Positions 1 to 37,900 of a stretch of 64,000 bases of DNA are shown in pieces. The translations under genes and the position numbers were made by a program. A model generated the notes under the pieces. It was given only the letters and a program-made list of their open reading frames with translations, did not search any database and was not told where the DNA came from. Each line of letters starts with the position of its first letter. Positions within the stretch are counted from its first letter, which is position 1. Source of the stretch: Ophthalmolycus amberensis (Eukaryota; Chordata; Actinopteri; Perciformes; Zoarcidae); assembly GCA_024529925.1 (NCBI GenBank), contig JAFEUB010000846.1, forward strand, positions 2,222,501 through 2,286,500, read 5' to 3'.

Positions 1-157
1 CCGATCAAAAAGGACCTGTGGGTGAGCACATGTACCCCCTACTGCGAAAAACAAAACAAAAAAGCAAAATAATATTAGATCTCTATTAAACTCTACGGTG
101 TAAAAGCACAGATTAGGGATGTATATGTATAATAGCATCATTATGTTTTCCACTCAG

Positions 158-26076
<25,919 letters not shown>

Positions 26077-26753
26077 AGCTTGGCATGGATTGAACTCTGC
26101 CAACATTGCCCTGCCCAACCCAGTGCTGAGCCAATGAGATCTCTCATCTTATGCCTTTACCGAGTGAAAAGAAAAGCAACAAAAAAAAAGAACATTGTAT
26201 AAAATGTATAAAATGAAGGACTACTTTTTTTAAGTGATTGCAGTATTATATTTTGTTCTTTGACAAAAAAAAAAATTCTCTGGTGACGGAAAGGAACCAT
26301 TTTATAGACATTTATTCAGTTCTTTTTAATTTTGCTCACCTCCTCCTCACAACTCTCCCTCCCCTCTCACGCATATAGCCACTACCTCTGTGCAAATGTA
26401 AAAGATAGAGACGTACAAATGGCAGTGGAACAATTTGAATTTTTTATTTTTGTATGAATTATAGGGTATAGGGGAGGAAAAAATATTATTGTTCCACCTT
26501 AGAAAACGTTGCCAAGTCTTTGTTGTTCATGAAAGAGAGAAGTGCCAGTGCTCACTATGAATGCTTCCTGGATGCTGGTTCGGCTCAGTCTTTCTCATGT
26601 GTACATGTACGTTTGCTGCTGGATGCCTAAAGGGAGACGGAGGCTGGGAGCGTACACATGGAGGACTCTGCATCCATCAGACGGTGTTTGTTCTGTTGTC
26701 TCAAAGAACTACATTCAAGTGATTGTCTTTTAACTCCTTGCACAGACTAAAGT

Positions 26754-26793
26754 TATATATATATATATTTGCATATATATATATATATATATA
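26754..26793. repeat. (TA)n microsatellite in the lrp1 3'UTR
   Basis: Two blocks of alternating TA are separated by 'tttgc'. The alternation is self-complementary, so it could fold in the transcript. Confidence 0.9.
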
Positions 26794-27733
26794 AACCTAT
26801 TAACAAAGTGTCTTGAAAATATACCCAGGAATACAAACATCAGTAACAAATAGCAGTCTGTACTTAAGTTTTTTTTAAGTCTTTGTATAATTGACATTCT
26901 TTGTGTCGGCAATGAATGAGTCAGTGTGCGAGTGTGCCGGATGAAGATGATTGTAACAAAGTCCACATTCCAGGATGAAAAGTCCTGGGATGGATATCTG
27001 TGGCCTTGGTTTAGTCTACCGCTGGACACTCTGGACAGAAGTCGGATTTTGCTTTGAAACTGTTCTAGAAAGTTCTTTTTACTGAGGGACGGCAAGCTTC
27101 TGTGAATATCCGGTCATCACTGAGAAACAATCTGCATCTGGCTTTTGTTCCTTGTCTTTTGATTGTAAATGTGTTTTCAGGAAAGGCCGGGGAGACCGTT
27201 TAATGGTACGTACTTCTGTGCGAGATTGTTTTTGTGTTTATTTTTGTTTTGTTAAATTGTATGCAATTACATGGATGTGTAATTTAGGTTAATGCTCATT
27301 AAGTGCATTCCCAAGAAGGGGACTAATCAGCTCCCTGATAAGCATTACTTTAATTCCTTTGCCATGCTGTTAACGCTAACCATCTGTCTGTCAGTCAAAC
27401 TGGTTTTTAGTCTTAAAGTGTGTTGCTCTCCGTGTCTCCCTGCTCACCACGCTGCTTTTAACTGAGCTCACCTGCTATATCACTCTGCATAGTGCTCTCA
27501 CACACCCAACCTAGAAGAAACTCTCGTTTTCGCCCCTCACTCGTTAACAGTATTGATCACTTCGTCTTTTTTTTTATTTTTTTTTACATCCTGCTCTGTT
27601 CGATTTTCACCTGACCATGTAAATTAGAAAAATCATTTTTCAGTTGGAGAATTTCTTTTGGTGGTAAAAACCCACATGGATATTTGTAGTTATGATTGTT
27701 TTGTTATGATTCTATTTCTTTTTGATATAAGAA

Positions 27734-27739
27734 ATTAAA
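27734..27739 (+). terminator. Candidate lrp1 poly(A) signal ATTAAA
   Basis: ATTAAA is the commonest variant of the vertebrate polyadenylation hexamer. It is followed within 20-45 bases by a GT/CT-rich stretch (gtggctctgtctgtc) that could be the downstream element. This is inference from motif and spacing. Confidence 0.4.
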
Positions 27740-27760
27740 TGGATTTTTATAGTAGAAAAT

Positions 27761-30700
27761 GTACAGTGGCTCTGTCTGTCATTTGGAGAGATGGAGGGGA
27801 AAAGCAATCGCTCATTATTTCTGACTGAGTTCATCTCAAGTGAACATCAAGTTTCCTTTGAAATAAAACATGAACATGTAGGAATCACTTGTTTTGAATA
27901 TTGCTTCATCAAAGAGAGAGCAGCCTTTGTTTTCATGCTCCTGAGGTGTAATGACAGTCTTCGGTCTTGCAGTTACATTCTTCATCTTATTTATTAAACA
28001 AGAAGTGTCATCTTTCAGTCAGACAATATCATGGATAATTTCTTTGAAAAAGTAAGTTTCTTGATTTGAATGTACACTAAATGAATACTTAAAGAATAGT
28101 GTCTCATACAATGTTGAGCCAAATGAAGTTGTGTAAAGATGTATCGCTCCCTTTATGCCAATGTTATGCAAGTTTCAACAGCTGTTCGGAGAAATAGATT
28201 AATCTATTAAAACGGAGATTAAATGAAATTTTAAAACATAAGACCTCATAGAAATGGATACATCCTTCATCCATAACCACATCTATAGCAGGTTAACGTC
28301 ATCTGGCCCCTAATCAGCAGTCCATGTGGAGTCTTCTTCATACATTTGTCACTTCCCTAATGTCCCTTAAAGTGTTGTCGAGGCATATAATTCCGTTTTT
28401 AAGAACTTCTTGGACAAGGCACAAAGAAATATAAATCATTTTGAGCTTAAAGACACTGATACACCAGAGGTAAATAAAAGAGTAATCGTAAAATCATTAT
28501 TCCCTTTACCGTCTAGTTGTTTGACTTTAAAGCTGGAAATTTAAACTTCTGGATATTGTTGTCAGTATTATAAGACTACTGTTATAGAACAAGGCATTAC
28601 AAAATACAATCTTTTAAAAACAAAACAAATGAAAGCTGTAGAATGAACAAATTATGGCTGCTTCAAGAGAAATAACACTGTTTATACAAAAAAGGCACTT
28701 CTTAAGCAAAACATGAGGCATTGGAGACATTTTGGTTTGGCTAGCTTCTCCAAAAGAACCAGCGGAATCGATGTTTTTTTTCCTGCCGAAAAACTGATGT
28801 GTAAATGTAATTAGTCAATATTTAGTCTTGATTGAATGTGTTGACTTTGCTTAAAGTTTGGAAACAGTCCCCAAATGTCTCTTTATAATATTGAAGCTCC
28901 TCTGTTATTTTGAGGAAGGTTTTGTCTCTTCAGGGCAATCATCCCAGCAGCAGAGATGGCATCTTCCCCTGGCTGACTTCCAGTCTAAGTCCTGCTACGA
29001 CTGCATAATCTGAGGAAATTAACGGTCTTGGGAATAAGGTCCACATGTTGGCAGCCGCTTTGTTTGTGAAAGCAAAGTTCCTCCTGCTCTGTGGTCCCGC
29101 CGGTCCTCACCTCACCTGTTTTGTAGTTATCCTCCTGGTTCTCCGTGGCAACAGGGCAGGGAAAGTCTTGTGTTTGCAGTGAGACGGGAGTGACCCATTG
29201 TGCTTCTGTAATGATGCCTGCTCACTTAAAGTGGCTGTAAAAGTCCACCATAAATAAATAAATTACCCAGCTATAACAAGGGCTCTGTCCTGTCCCTCCT
29301 TTCAGTCATTGTGATCTGCAGCCTCAGGGTTGAGATAGACCATCGGGACACAGGGAGGGAGGTTATAGTGGGGAGGGGAGTATAAGTGACCAATAAGTGG
29401 TTTAGGGTCTTTTCCAACTGCTCCGGATCAACGCATCAGCTCGCAGGAAAGGCTGGTTTCGGAGATCTGTGAGTAGGTATGGAGAGAGGGGTCAGAGACG
29501 GGGATGGGGGACACACATGTTAGAGGACCCAGAGGTCAATAAGCAAACTTGCTACTACTTGACTTAACTTTAACTTCTTTTTTCTTAGACAGTGCTAAGA
29601 GTGTGTTAAACCGTATAGGTAGAAGACATGCACTCAATTACCGGTTTATCAGGTACACCTAATTATCTAATCGCCACATTCACCCAATGAAACTATAAAG
29701 CAAGGACTCTATCTCGGTCTGTGGGTATGTCCTCAGCATATTTTAAGAATCTTGTATCCTTCATACTAGGCAGGTGTATTGCTGGGGACCAAAGGATGTG
29801 GCGTGTCGAATGTGGTGCACTTTGGCCAGATGGTGGAGCTATAAGAATTTACTTGATGTTTTAAAGAAAGTCATAATATAGTGAGTCATGAAATATATCA
29901 CAAAATGTCATAACTTTGTATGCCAGGGAAAAGGTAATTAAGAAGACAAAGTATAGTATGTCATATAAATTCATAAAAAGTCATCGGATAGTATGGAATA
30001 AACATTAGTCATAGGAGAGAGTGTCATAAAAAGTCAGAGTATAGTGTGCCATGAAAAAGTTAAAGCACATGTCATGAAAGCGTCACTAAAAAGTCATAGT
30101 ATAGTATTTATAAAAGAATGTCTTACAAAGTCTCAGTACAGTATGACATAAAGTCAGAGTATATTACGTCATAGTAAAAGTATAATATGTATGTATAGAA
30201 AAGTCTTGGGACAGTCAAGAGGATATGTCATAAAAAAGTCTAAATATAATATGTCATATGAAAGTCGGAGAATACACCTTTCTGTATAATGCAATACAGT
30301 TTAACAGCGCCACAAACATCATACAAAATTATCATGAAGTTGAATCAACAAAAACTGAAAGTTTTAACCATCATGAAGATATGAATAATTGTAGGACGGC
30401 TGCATTAGACTGCATTAGCTTTAGCCTGGTGTACCTTATAAACCGGCAATAGAGTTTACATGTCAGTCAAATAATCATAAAATATCTGCAATAACGTCTG
30501 CAGTTACTTTGTTTACTGTATATCAGAAATATCAATATGGCAAATAGGGGCATAAACAATACAGACTGAACACTGACTGACACATCGCCATAACCTTGAA
30601 TTTCAACTGGTGGTAGTGATACACAAAACAGTGAAAGTCACGGTTTTGGTAATAGCCATAATTATTACAGCCTACAGTATAATGGTTAACAAGCTCTACA

Positions 30701-31832
30701 AATTGCTGTGTACAGTCAAGCTGGTTGTGGCAAAAGTAACAGAAAACCTCTCAGCTCTGTAAAAAAAATGTAATTTATATCTGACTGACAGTTTTTTCTA
30801 GAGCCTGTTGACCAAACAGCTGTTCAGCACACCGCAAACGACAGTTAGCAAAGACAAAACATGGCGGACGTGGTCGACAGGTGAGAGTAAATGAACATTG
30901 GACAACATGCAACACATAATTGGAGGGGGTGAGGAGGATGATGACGATGATGATGATGATGATCTCAATGGTATAGCTATGCATTTAAACTGAACAATGA
31001 TGTTCTTAAAATACCACAAAGACTTCGTCTCTGATGCAAAGACTTGGTGGAAAATAAATAAGTGAATTCATGTTTTCATTGCTAGCGGTTGAGGCAAGTG
31101 ATACTGTATTTCTGTAAGTCGCTTCTGAATTAATCTTGTTTTCTAACTAGTGTGTTGTAAAGCATAATCTCTGTGCTGTGAAGCCTTTTTTTTGTTTGCC
31201 TCCAAAGCTGAAGCAGCTGACATCACTGTAGCAGCACACAGGAGCTGGAGGGCCAAGCAGGCCAGGTTTCAGCCAGGCTACCTTCCTTACCCTCTCTTAG
31301 GAGTGGGAAATACTGTCATTAATCTTCTTTTCAGCTGGAGGGGGTAGAGTGAACAGTGGTGGTTGAGGAAAGAAGAGTCACATGTTAGCAGGAAACCAAA
31401 CACCAAACAGGTTAGTTTAATGGAACAAGGCATCGATGATAAAAAACAGTAAATTAGCCAAACCTCTTCATGTTAAATTCAGCTTCGTGAAAATATGTTG
31501 TAATAATGCACAGCCTTCCACATGTGTCATGCATGGTGATAGTGTAATCACAGTAATGGCTGATTGTACTGTGAGAGTATCGACATATTTTTCACACAAA
31601 AAATATGTTGACACGCTGTAAAACGTTTTCGCCAAGCAAAAGAGGTTTGGCTGACTCCCATCACCTAAGAGGAATCCTCTGAAGTAGAAAACAAATAACC
31701 AAATGACGGCCCAAGTTAGTTCACAGTAGTTGGTGGGGGTTTGGGTGGGTGACAGGGGTCATGCTGCATGCACATAGGGGTCAGGAGGCGTATGAGAGAC
31801 ACCTGGATAACCTTGGCATTAGGGGGGAGGGG
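27761..31832. other. Intergenic or 3'UTR DNA between convergent lrp1 and fmnl3
   Basis: No protein-coding exon can be supported on either strand over about 4 kb. Part of it is probably the 3'UTR of fmnl3, which is transcribed leftward and whose stop codon is at 31833. A TTTATT (AATAAA on the minus strand) near 27988 would make that UTR about 3.8 kb and bring the two transcript ends within about 250 bases; this is a guess. The segment also holds the tandem repeat at 29855-30270 and a short (ATG)n run at 30934-30962. Confidence 0.6.
29855..30270. repeat. Degenerate AT-rich tandem repeat (minisatellite)
   Basis: About a dozen imperfect copies of a 25-40 base unit can be seen, built around 'aaaaagtcatagtatagta' and 'tgtcataaa' (for example near 29870, 29955, 30028, 30088, 30150 and 30227). 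Unit length and spelling drift along the array. There is no coding potential. Confidence 0.8.
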
Positions 31833-31924
31833 CTAGCAGTTGGCGTCGTCACAGAGGTTGGCTTCACAGAAGAACCGTGAGCCGCGTTTAGCAGTGCGGG
31901 CTGTGAAGGGCACACTCTTCAGTA
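31833..31924 (-). other. fmnl3: fmnl3 last coding exon (DAD end, stop)
   Basis: The exon encodes [18 protein letters not shown] then [11 protein letters not shown] and TAG at 31835-31833. The basic block after the leucine-rich core is the DAD signature. It is joined to exon 24 across intron 31925-33060, where I see nothing else. Confidence 0.93.
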
Positions 31925-34900
31925 CTGGGGGAGGAGGGTAAGGGAGAGAAAACATGTCACACCTGAGACACTGCCCTTCTGGGGGAGAAAGAAAAAACAC
32001 TGGACCACCTTCACACTTCTTTCAGGAGACCCGTAAAGAAAACTGTGCTATTTCTGTACTGTATGTAGCACAGATCTCTGGAAGCAAACCTTTTATGTGA
32101 AAAGGTTTTTAACTGAATTAGCAGCAACATTTTACCCTATTTTGCATTTATAAGCACTGCAAAAACATTTAATAGAAGATTTATAACACACTGATGTAGT
32201 TGGAAGCTGATATAAGTGTTAATTAATGTATTTGTCCAAGACTATAACTAATTTATCCAGTGGGCACCCATACATGGAGGCTGCTGTATAAACAAATAGC
32301 TAAATTGTTATAAAATGTGTCTTCATAGCAGAAGATATGATCGCTGATAAATGCTACACATAAAGAAACAATTAAAAAAATGTCCTTATAGCTACATACA
32401 TCTACATTGTAGTGTGTTATAAACAATGTATTAAATGTGTGTATACTGCTTATGAATGCTAAATAAGAGGACTTAAAGTAAAGCTTTATCGGATTACAGC
32501 ACACTGGTTATATCATGGAAAATCATCAGTTGCATAATAAGCTGTAGTGGCATAGAAGCATTATTAATTACATTAATGCAACATATATATTATTTTTATT
32601 TTAAGCACTGATTAATAATCGTGACAAAAACATCCGTTAGCTTGGTGCTATCCTGAGGCTGGAGATAGATTTGTGTCTTTACTTTGGCGACACATTGTGG
32701 TAGATATTCAGAAGAGACACTTGCATATTCCCCAAACATTTTTCCTACAAACAAAAACAGTCATACGAATACTGTGCACTACATTTAATGTACATTTGGA
32801 GTCAGACTGCCTGAGTGTCTTCATATTGAGGCCAAACACCTTTAGTGCAATACATTTCTAACCAAACATCACTTCATGGAATAACTGGAGGCTGCTGTGC
32901 TGCTATGTGCTGTGCTCCAGATGTGGTGGTGTCTGGACTACGTAGCACAAGGTGCACTTCAAAGGAGCTGAGCAGTGAATGACCACAGTCATCCTCGACC
33001 TGGGAGGACCGGGGCTACAGGCACCCACATGGGGTCTTTTTAGGGTGTTGTCTGGCCCACCTGTGATGATGTCCTCGATAGTGCCATCTTTGCCCTCGTA
33101 CACAGGCCGGTGGTCTTTGGCTTGCCGCTTGCGCAGCTCTGTGATCAGCTCGTGCTGCTGCTGTTTCTTCTTTTGGGCCTGGACCTGTAAACCAGTGGAC
33201 AGGATATTTGTACTGTTCACTGTGCTTTTTGGCACGCCGCGAAGCTTTATTTAGCACCGAGTAAACATCTGATAGACTTCATTCAGCTCAGTTGCATGCA
33301 CTTTGACTGCACCTTGGGGTCATGCTGTTTAGCCTCCTGAGCCAGTAACTTTTCTCTCATTGCTTCCTCCTGCTTTTTCCGTTGTTCGTTTTGTTCCACT
33401 GCATCCTGTTGAGAAGAGAAAAACGTGACCAGTCTGCAGCATAAGACAGAAGCTCAAATAAATCAAAGTCAATACACACTGTGGCCTTTTGCAGATAAAG
33501 AAAACAGGTCAAAAGTGGAATTTAAACAGGACACACACAACTACTTATACCAAATGTGCTTTAAAGCAATAGTTCGACATCCAGTTCAATATTTTATGTT
33601 TCTGGTTCAATTCAACTCCTCATATTCCTCACCAGGGTTACTCCTCTCTCTCCCCTGGACCAACTTGGAGTCCAAATGTCAAACCATATCTTTAAGTCGC
33701 TCATACAGACACACGTACGGACACAGAAATCCTTTTGTTGCACATTTCCTGAAGCAGATCCCATAAATCCAGACTAAGAACAATCTCAGGAAATGTGCTG
33801 TGTAGTGGGCCAGGGCGAGTCTGTCCGGGGGTAAGGGAGATGAGGGACAGGAGGGAGAGGGAGGGGGGAAGAACCAGTCTAAACACCACAGCTGCAGCTC
33901 TGGAGTCAGACCCAGCTGGCTTTTCCTGTTATTTGGCCTCGGACTACACGCCACGTCCTGTGGCACAGAGGCAGCCAAAGCTCTGCCCTGTTCTTCTCTC
34001 ACTGAGACTGACAGCATCCAAGTCTGAAACCAGGGAACTTCCCATCTGACCAGGAGAGAAAGCTGCACCCCGTCAGTGCAGAAGTGAGGAAAGATGCTGC
34101 CTCGTGTCCTCACCTTGTAGGCCCTGATAAAGCGTACAAACACGGGGAAGAACACCGAGGGCGGAGTTGTCTTGGCACTCTCTCCAAAGTAGTTCACCAC
34201 ATTGTTGAAGGCTTCCTAGAAACGGGAAGGACAGTACGTAAACACCGTTCAGTCATGATTGCTTGTGTGTAAGAGGTCAGTGAGCTGAATCTGGGACAGA
34301 GGTATGTCTCATGTCTATTTTCATTTTTCTCCCCTTTGAGGTTAAGAGGTGAGGACAGTGTTTGATACCTCTGCGGTCTTGGCGTCCTTCTGCAGCTTGT
34401 CTAGCTGTGTGTCATGAGCATGGACGAAGCCTTTCAGGACTGAATGGTCATGGAGAGTGCACTCTCTCCTGATCAGGTCCATGCCTTTCCCCAGCTCTCG
34501 AACATCCAGCAGCACATTTTCCAGAGATACTTTTGTACAGTCAACAAGGAATATGTTTTATTTACAGCAATACAACAGTATATGAGCATAGTGTTATGAA
34601 AACGTTCTTTTTTTAACTGAACATAACTAACATTTCTGTTAACATAGCCTCGTGATGCTGAACTCACCTGCTGCAGCTTTATCCACAAAGTGCAGTTCGT
34701 TGTAGAAGTTGGCCAGTTCGGGGTACTTCTCTTTCAAAGTGAGAGCTATGAAGTGGAGCAACGTCATCTTCCTGTCTGTAGACTTGGTGTCCAGCAGCTG
34801 TGTAACAATAGGAATGAATGGGAATATCAGCAAAAGCACTGCACAAAGGAACTGCGTAGCATATTATTTTGCTTGATTGGTTATCTGAGCAGTTGAAAAA

Positions 34901-37900
34901 ATGTCTCCAAAATCGACTATGTAATACTCACCAGATCAAGACTTTGTAATTTGAAGCCGTAAACGCAGCCTCGCTTGCTGCTGTTCATGTAGTTCCCCAA
35001 GGCTAAGATGATCTAGAAGTACACCAAAGGAATGAATGAATATGCGTAATCAATACAAACACTGCCGATATGAAAACACCGGTCAACTAAACACTTCCTA
35101 CCTCAAGCACTTTTTTCAACTTTGGTGCAGATTTCACTGAGGCAGAAGCAGCAATGACTGCATTGAGCTGCGGTGTGAGCATGTTGATGTTGTCAGAAAA
35201 GTTCCCAACAAAGGTGATGATGTTCATTCTCTGCGTGAGCCTCTCAATCTTGCTGAAGAACATCATGAACCGATCTTCCTCCGCTAGCTGGTCCAGTGGA
35301 CGCCGCTCACGCTCGTACTGACGAAACACCTTCACTTCACACTCCGTGGGCAGGAAACGCATCAGACACTCCACAAAGTCGACGGGTAAGGCCTTGAGGT
35401 CAAACCTGAGTAAACGCAACATATATTAGTTACCATCTTGTCTACGGTTCAGAAAGTATTTGAAATCCAGGAAAAGTGCCTACTTCTCTATTGCTTTGCA
35501 GATCTCCTCTGTGCTCTTGTTAGCCTTTCGCAGTGTGATGGCCAAGTTCTTGGAGCGATTGGAGTCCAGAAGGGTGACTTTGTTTACCGCCTTCTGGGCT
35601 ACTTTGCTCTTTGTGCAGCAAATATCCACAATGGGACCCTGGGCTCTGGTCTTAAACAGCTCCTCAAACTTTTCCAGATCCAGCTCCTGCACATGAGTGA
35701 AAGTTTACTGATTTGTTCCGAACTAATATTAAAAAGGTCCTGGAAACACATTTTCTCATTCAGCCTTTTGCTATGAGGGATGGACTTCTACTATGTTCTG
35801 ACCAAGTTAGAGCAGTTTTGATCATTTCACATGAGAGATATCCGTTATTTGTCTCTGTGCTTTTCTGACTGGTTTGATGTGGGCGGGGCTCAGTTGGAAA
35901 AGGGTGATGTCATGTCTTTCCTTGCACCAATCAGGATTTAGCCATTAACCTGAGCTTTTGAGTGTAAATAATTAGTACAAATTAGGATGTTCTCTTCCCC
36001 CAAACATTTTAACATGGGTATTTAATATTAATGATGTGTTCAGGGACATTTTAGCAGTTTTATCTGCTTGATTTACCTCTAGCACACGTTCATCATCAAT
36101 CTCGTTGAAGACTGTGCCGTTGATCTGATTGGGCTTCAAGGCCGTCCAGTTAAACACCGGCAGGCGGAACTTGGTCTTGATGGGCTTCTTGATTCGGATA
36201 GCTGTAGTCGAGAATTAAAGTGTTATTGGTAAAAATCAGTTTTGCATGATTATAAACATTCATAAAGAGTTTTATAAAGCCTTATGAAGGCATTATAATG
36301 TGTGTTATCTTTAGCACTATTAAGCTGCAGTGGAACAGAAAGCAAAAATTGTACGAAGGTGCATGACAATAATGTAATTTTATATCGGCTCTCACCTGAG
36401 AGACCCACGCTCAGGATAACTGATGGAGAAGTGCCCGGCAGAGGCGGAGCGAGAGGAGGTGGCGGTGGTGGGACACAGTGGCCTTCAATCAATGGACAAG
36501 AAAATGTTAAACGCTTTTTACTAGAACACTTGAACAAAAGTGATCTTTTCCAAAAACTCTTTTTATCAATCCTATACCATCACTTTGATCTATTGTGTTT
36601 TTCGATCCTTTATTATTCTCTATATATTTTATCTAATTCACTATGAACCTGTATTATATGTTTTGTAACCTCCGTGCTGTTATCTACACTCAAGCAAAGG
36701 TGATTTTTAATCTTAGTGAAGCTCTTTCTTGGTTAAGGAGCAGTTTGTAGGATTTAGTGGCACCTAGAGGGGAGGTTGCAAATTGCAACCAACTGAAAAC
36801 CCCTCTGCTTACCCATCCCTTTCCAAACGTGTCGGAAAATGACTGTGGCCCTTAGGCAACGAAAAAACAGTGTTTAGTTTGTCCGTTTTGGGCCAATGTA
36901 GAAACATGGCGGTGCAACGTGGCAGACTCAGTGAGGAGGACCCGTTGATAGCACCCATCCCACACATAAACGGCTCATTCTTAGGTAAGGAAGACACAAA
37001 GATTTTTAGTTTCAGGTGATTATATACTACTAAAAACACAGTTATGAATACTATAGTCCATGCCTGCGAACACCCTTAATTCTACACACTGCTCCTTTAA
37101 CAAAAATTGCCAAAAGAGCTGAAAACTGCTCTAACAGTTGGTACTGTTTCTCCTGTGTTGTAGTCTGTCTGCAAGGAAACAACCTGCATTTCCCTTTCCT
37201 GTCTGGGGCAGAAACCCACTGCTGTGACTCATCACCTGGCCTGGCACGGATGAACAAAGAAGGGGAAACGAAAATAGACCTCCTCTGACGGTGTATCATC
37301 AAATAAGCTCAGCTTTTATATGTGTCACCAGACAAAAATCACTGTGAGTTATGGTTCATCACCTAAGGCTGAGGGAAGAGGAGGAGGAGGTGGTGGAGGA
37401 GGAGGAGGAGGAGGTGGAGGGGCTTCACTGGCTGGTGGTAAACTGGTGTCTGGTCCTCCTGGTTCGGTGAATCCAGCTGTTGAACCCAAAGAGCGCTGCC
37501 TAATGTCTCCCTGTGGGATCCCAAGGCCACCACCCCCGACACCCAGCGGCTCGATGGCAATATCTCCATCAGCCTTCTTGTGCAAACGGATGGTGCCTTG
37601 TTGTTCGAGCTCCAGCAGCCTCCTCTCGAGGTTGAAGTGTCTCTGGAAGGCGGCATCCTTCTCCTTGATTACCCTCCTCAGTGTGGTGACCTGGGTGTTG
37701 GTCGACTCGTACGTCTCCTGGAGAGTCACCAGGGGGCGACAAAGAGAACACAATGACTATACATGAAAAAGAAACATCCTGTTTCCTGCTGACCTAATTT
37801 GCTATCACAGCAATTTAGCTACATGCATCTGAAACTGATCTTCGCTAACACAGTGAAGCGAGGTGAAGCCTTTCTAATGCGAGGCAGGCAAAGAGATATT

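Larger units (their letters stand above)
26077..27760 (+). other. lrp1: lrp1 3' untranslated region (probable extent)
   Basis: The sequence after the stop codon is AT-rich, has no conserved reading frame, and includes an imperfect TA microsatellite at 26754-26793. The end near 27760 is inferred from an ATTAAA hexamer at 27734-27739 followed by GT-rich sequence. Confidence 0.5.

Noticed and set aside
28000..31800. Search for a small gene or non-coding RNA in the lrp1-fmnl3 gap
   Set aside because: I saw no tRNA-like clover, no clear hairpin precursor and no conserved reading frame.
33679..34200. 173-residue minus-strand open frame
   Set aside because: Only its first part is fmnl3 exon 22 (34114-34215). 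The rest is intron read-through with no family signature.
37320..37766. 148-residue plus-strand frame rich in glycine
   Set aside because: It is the antisense of the fmnl3 polyproline exon.
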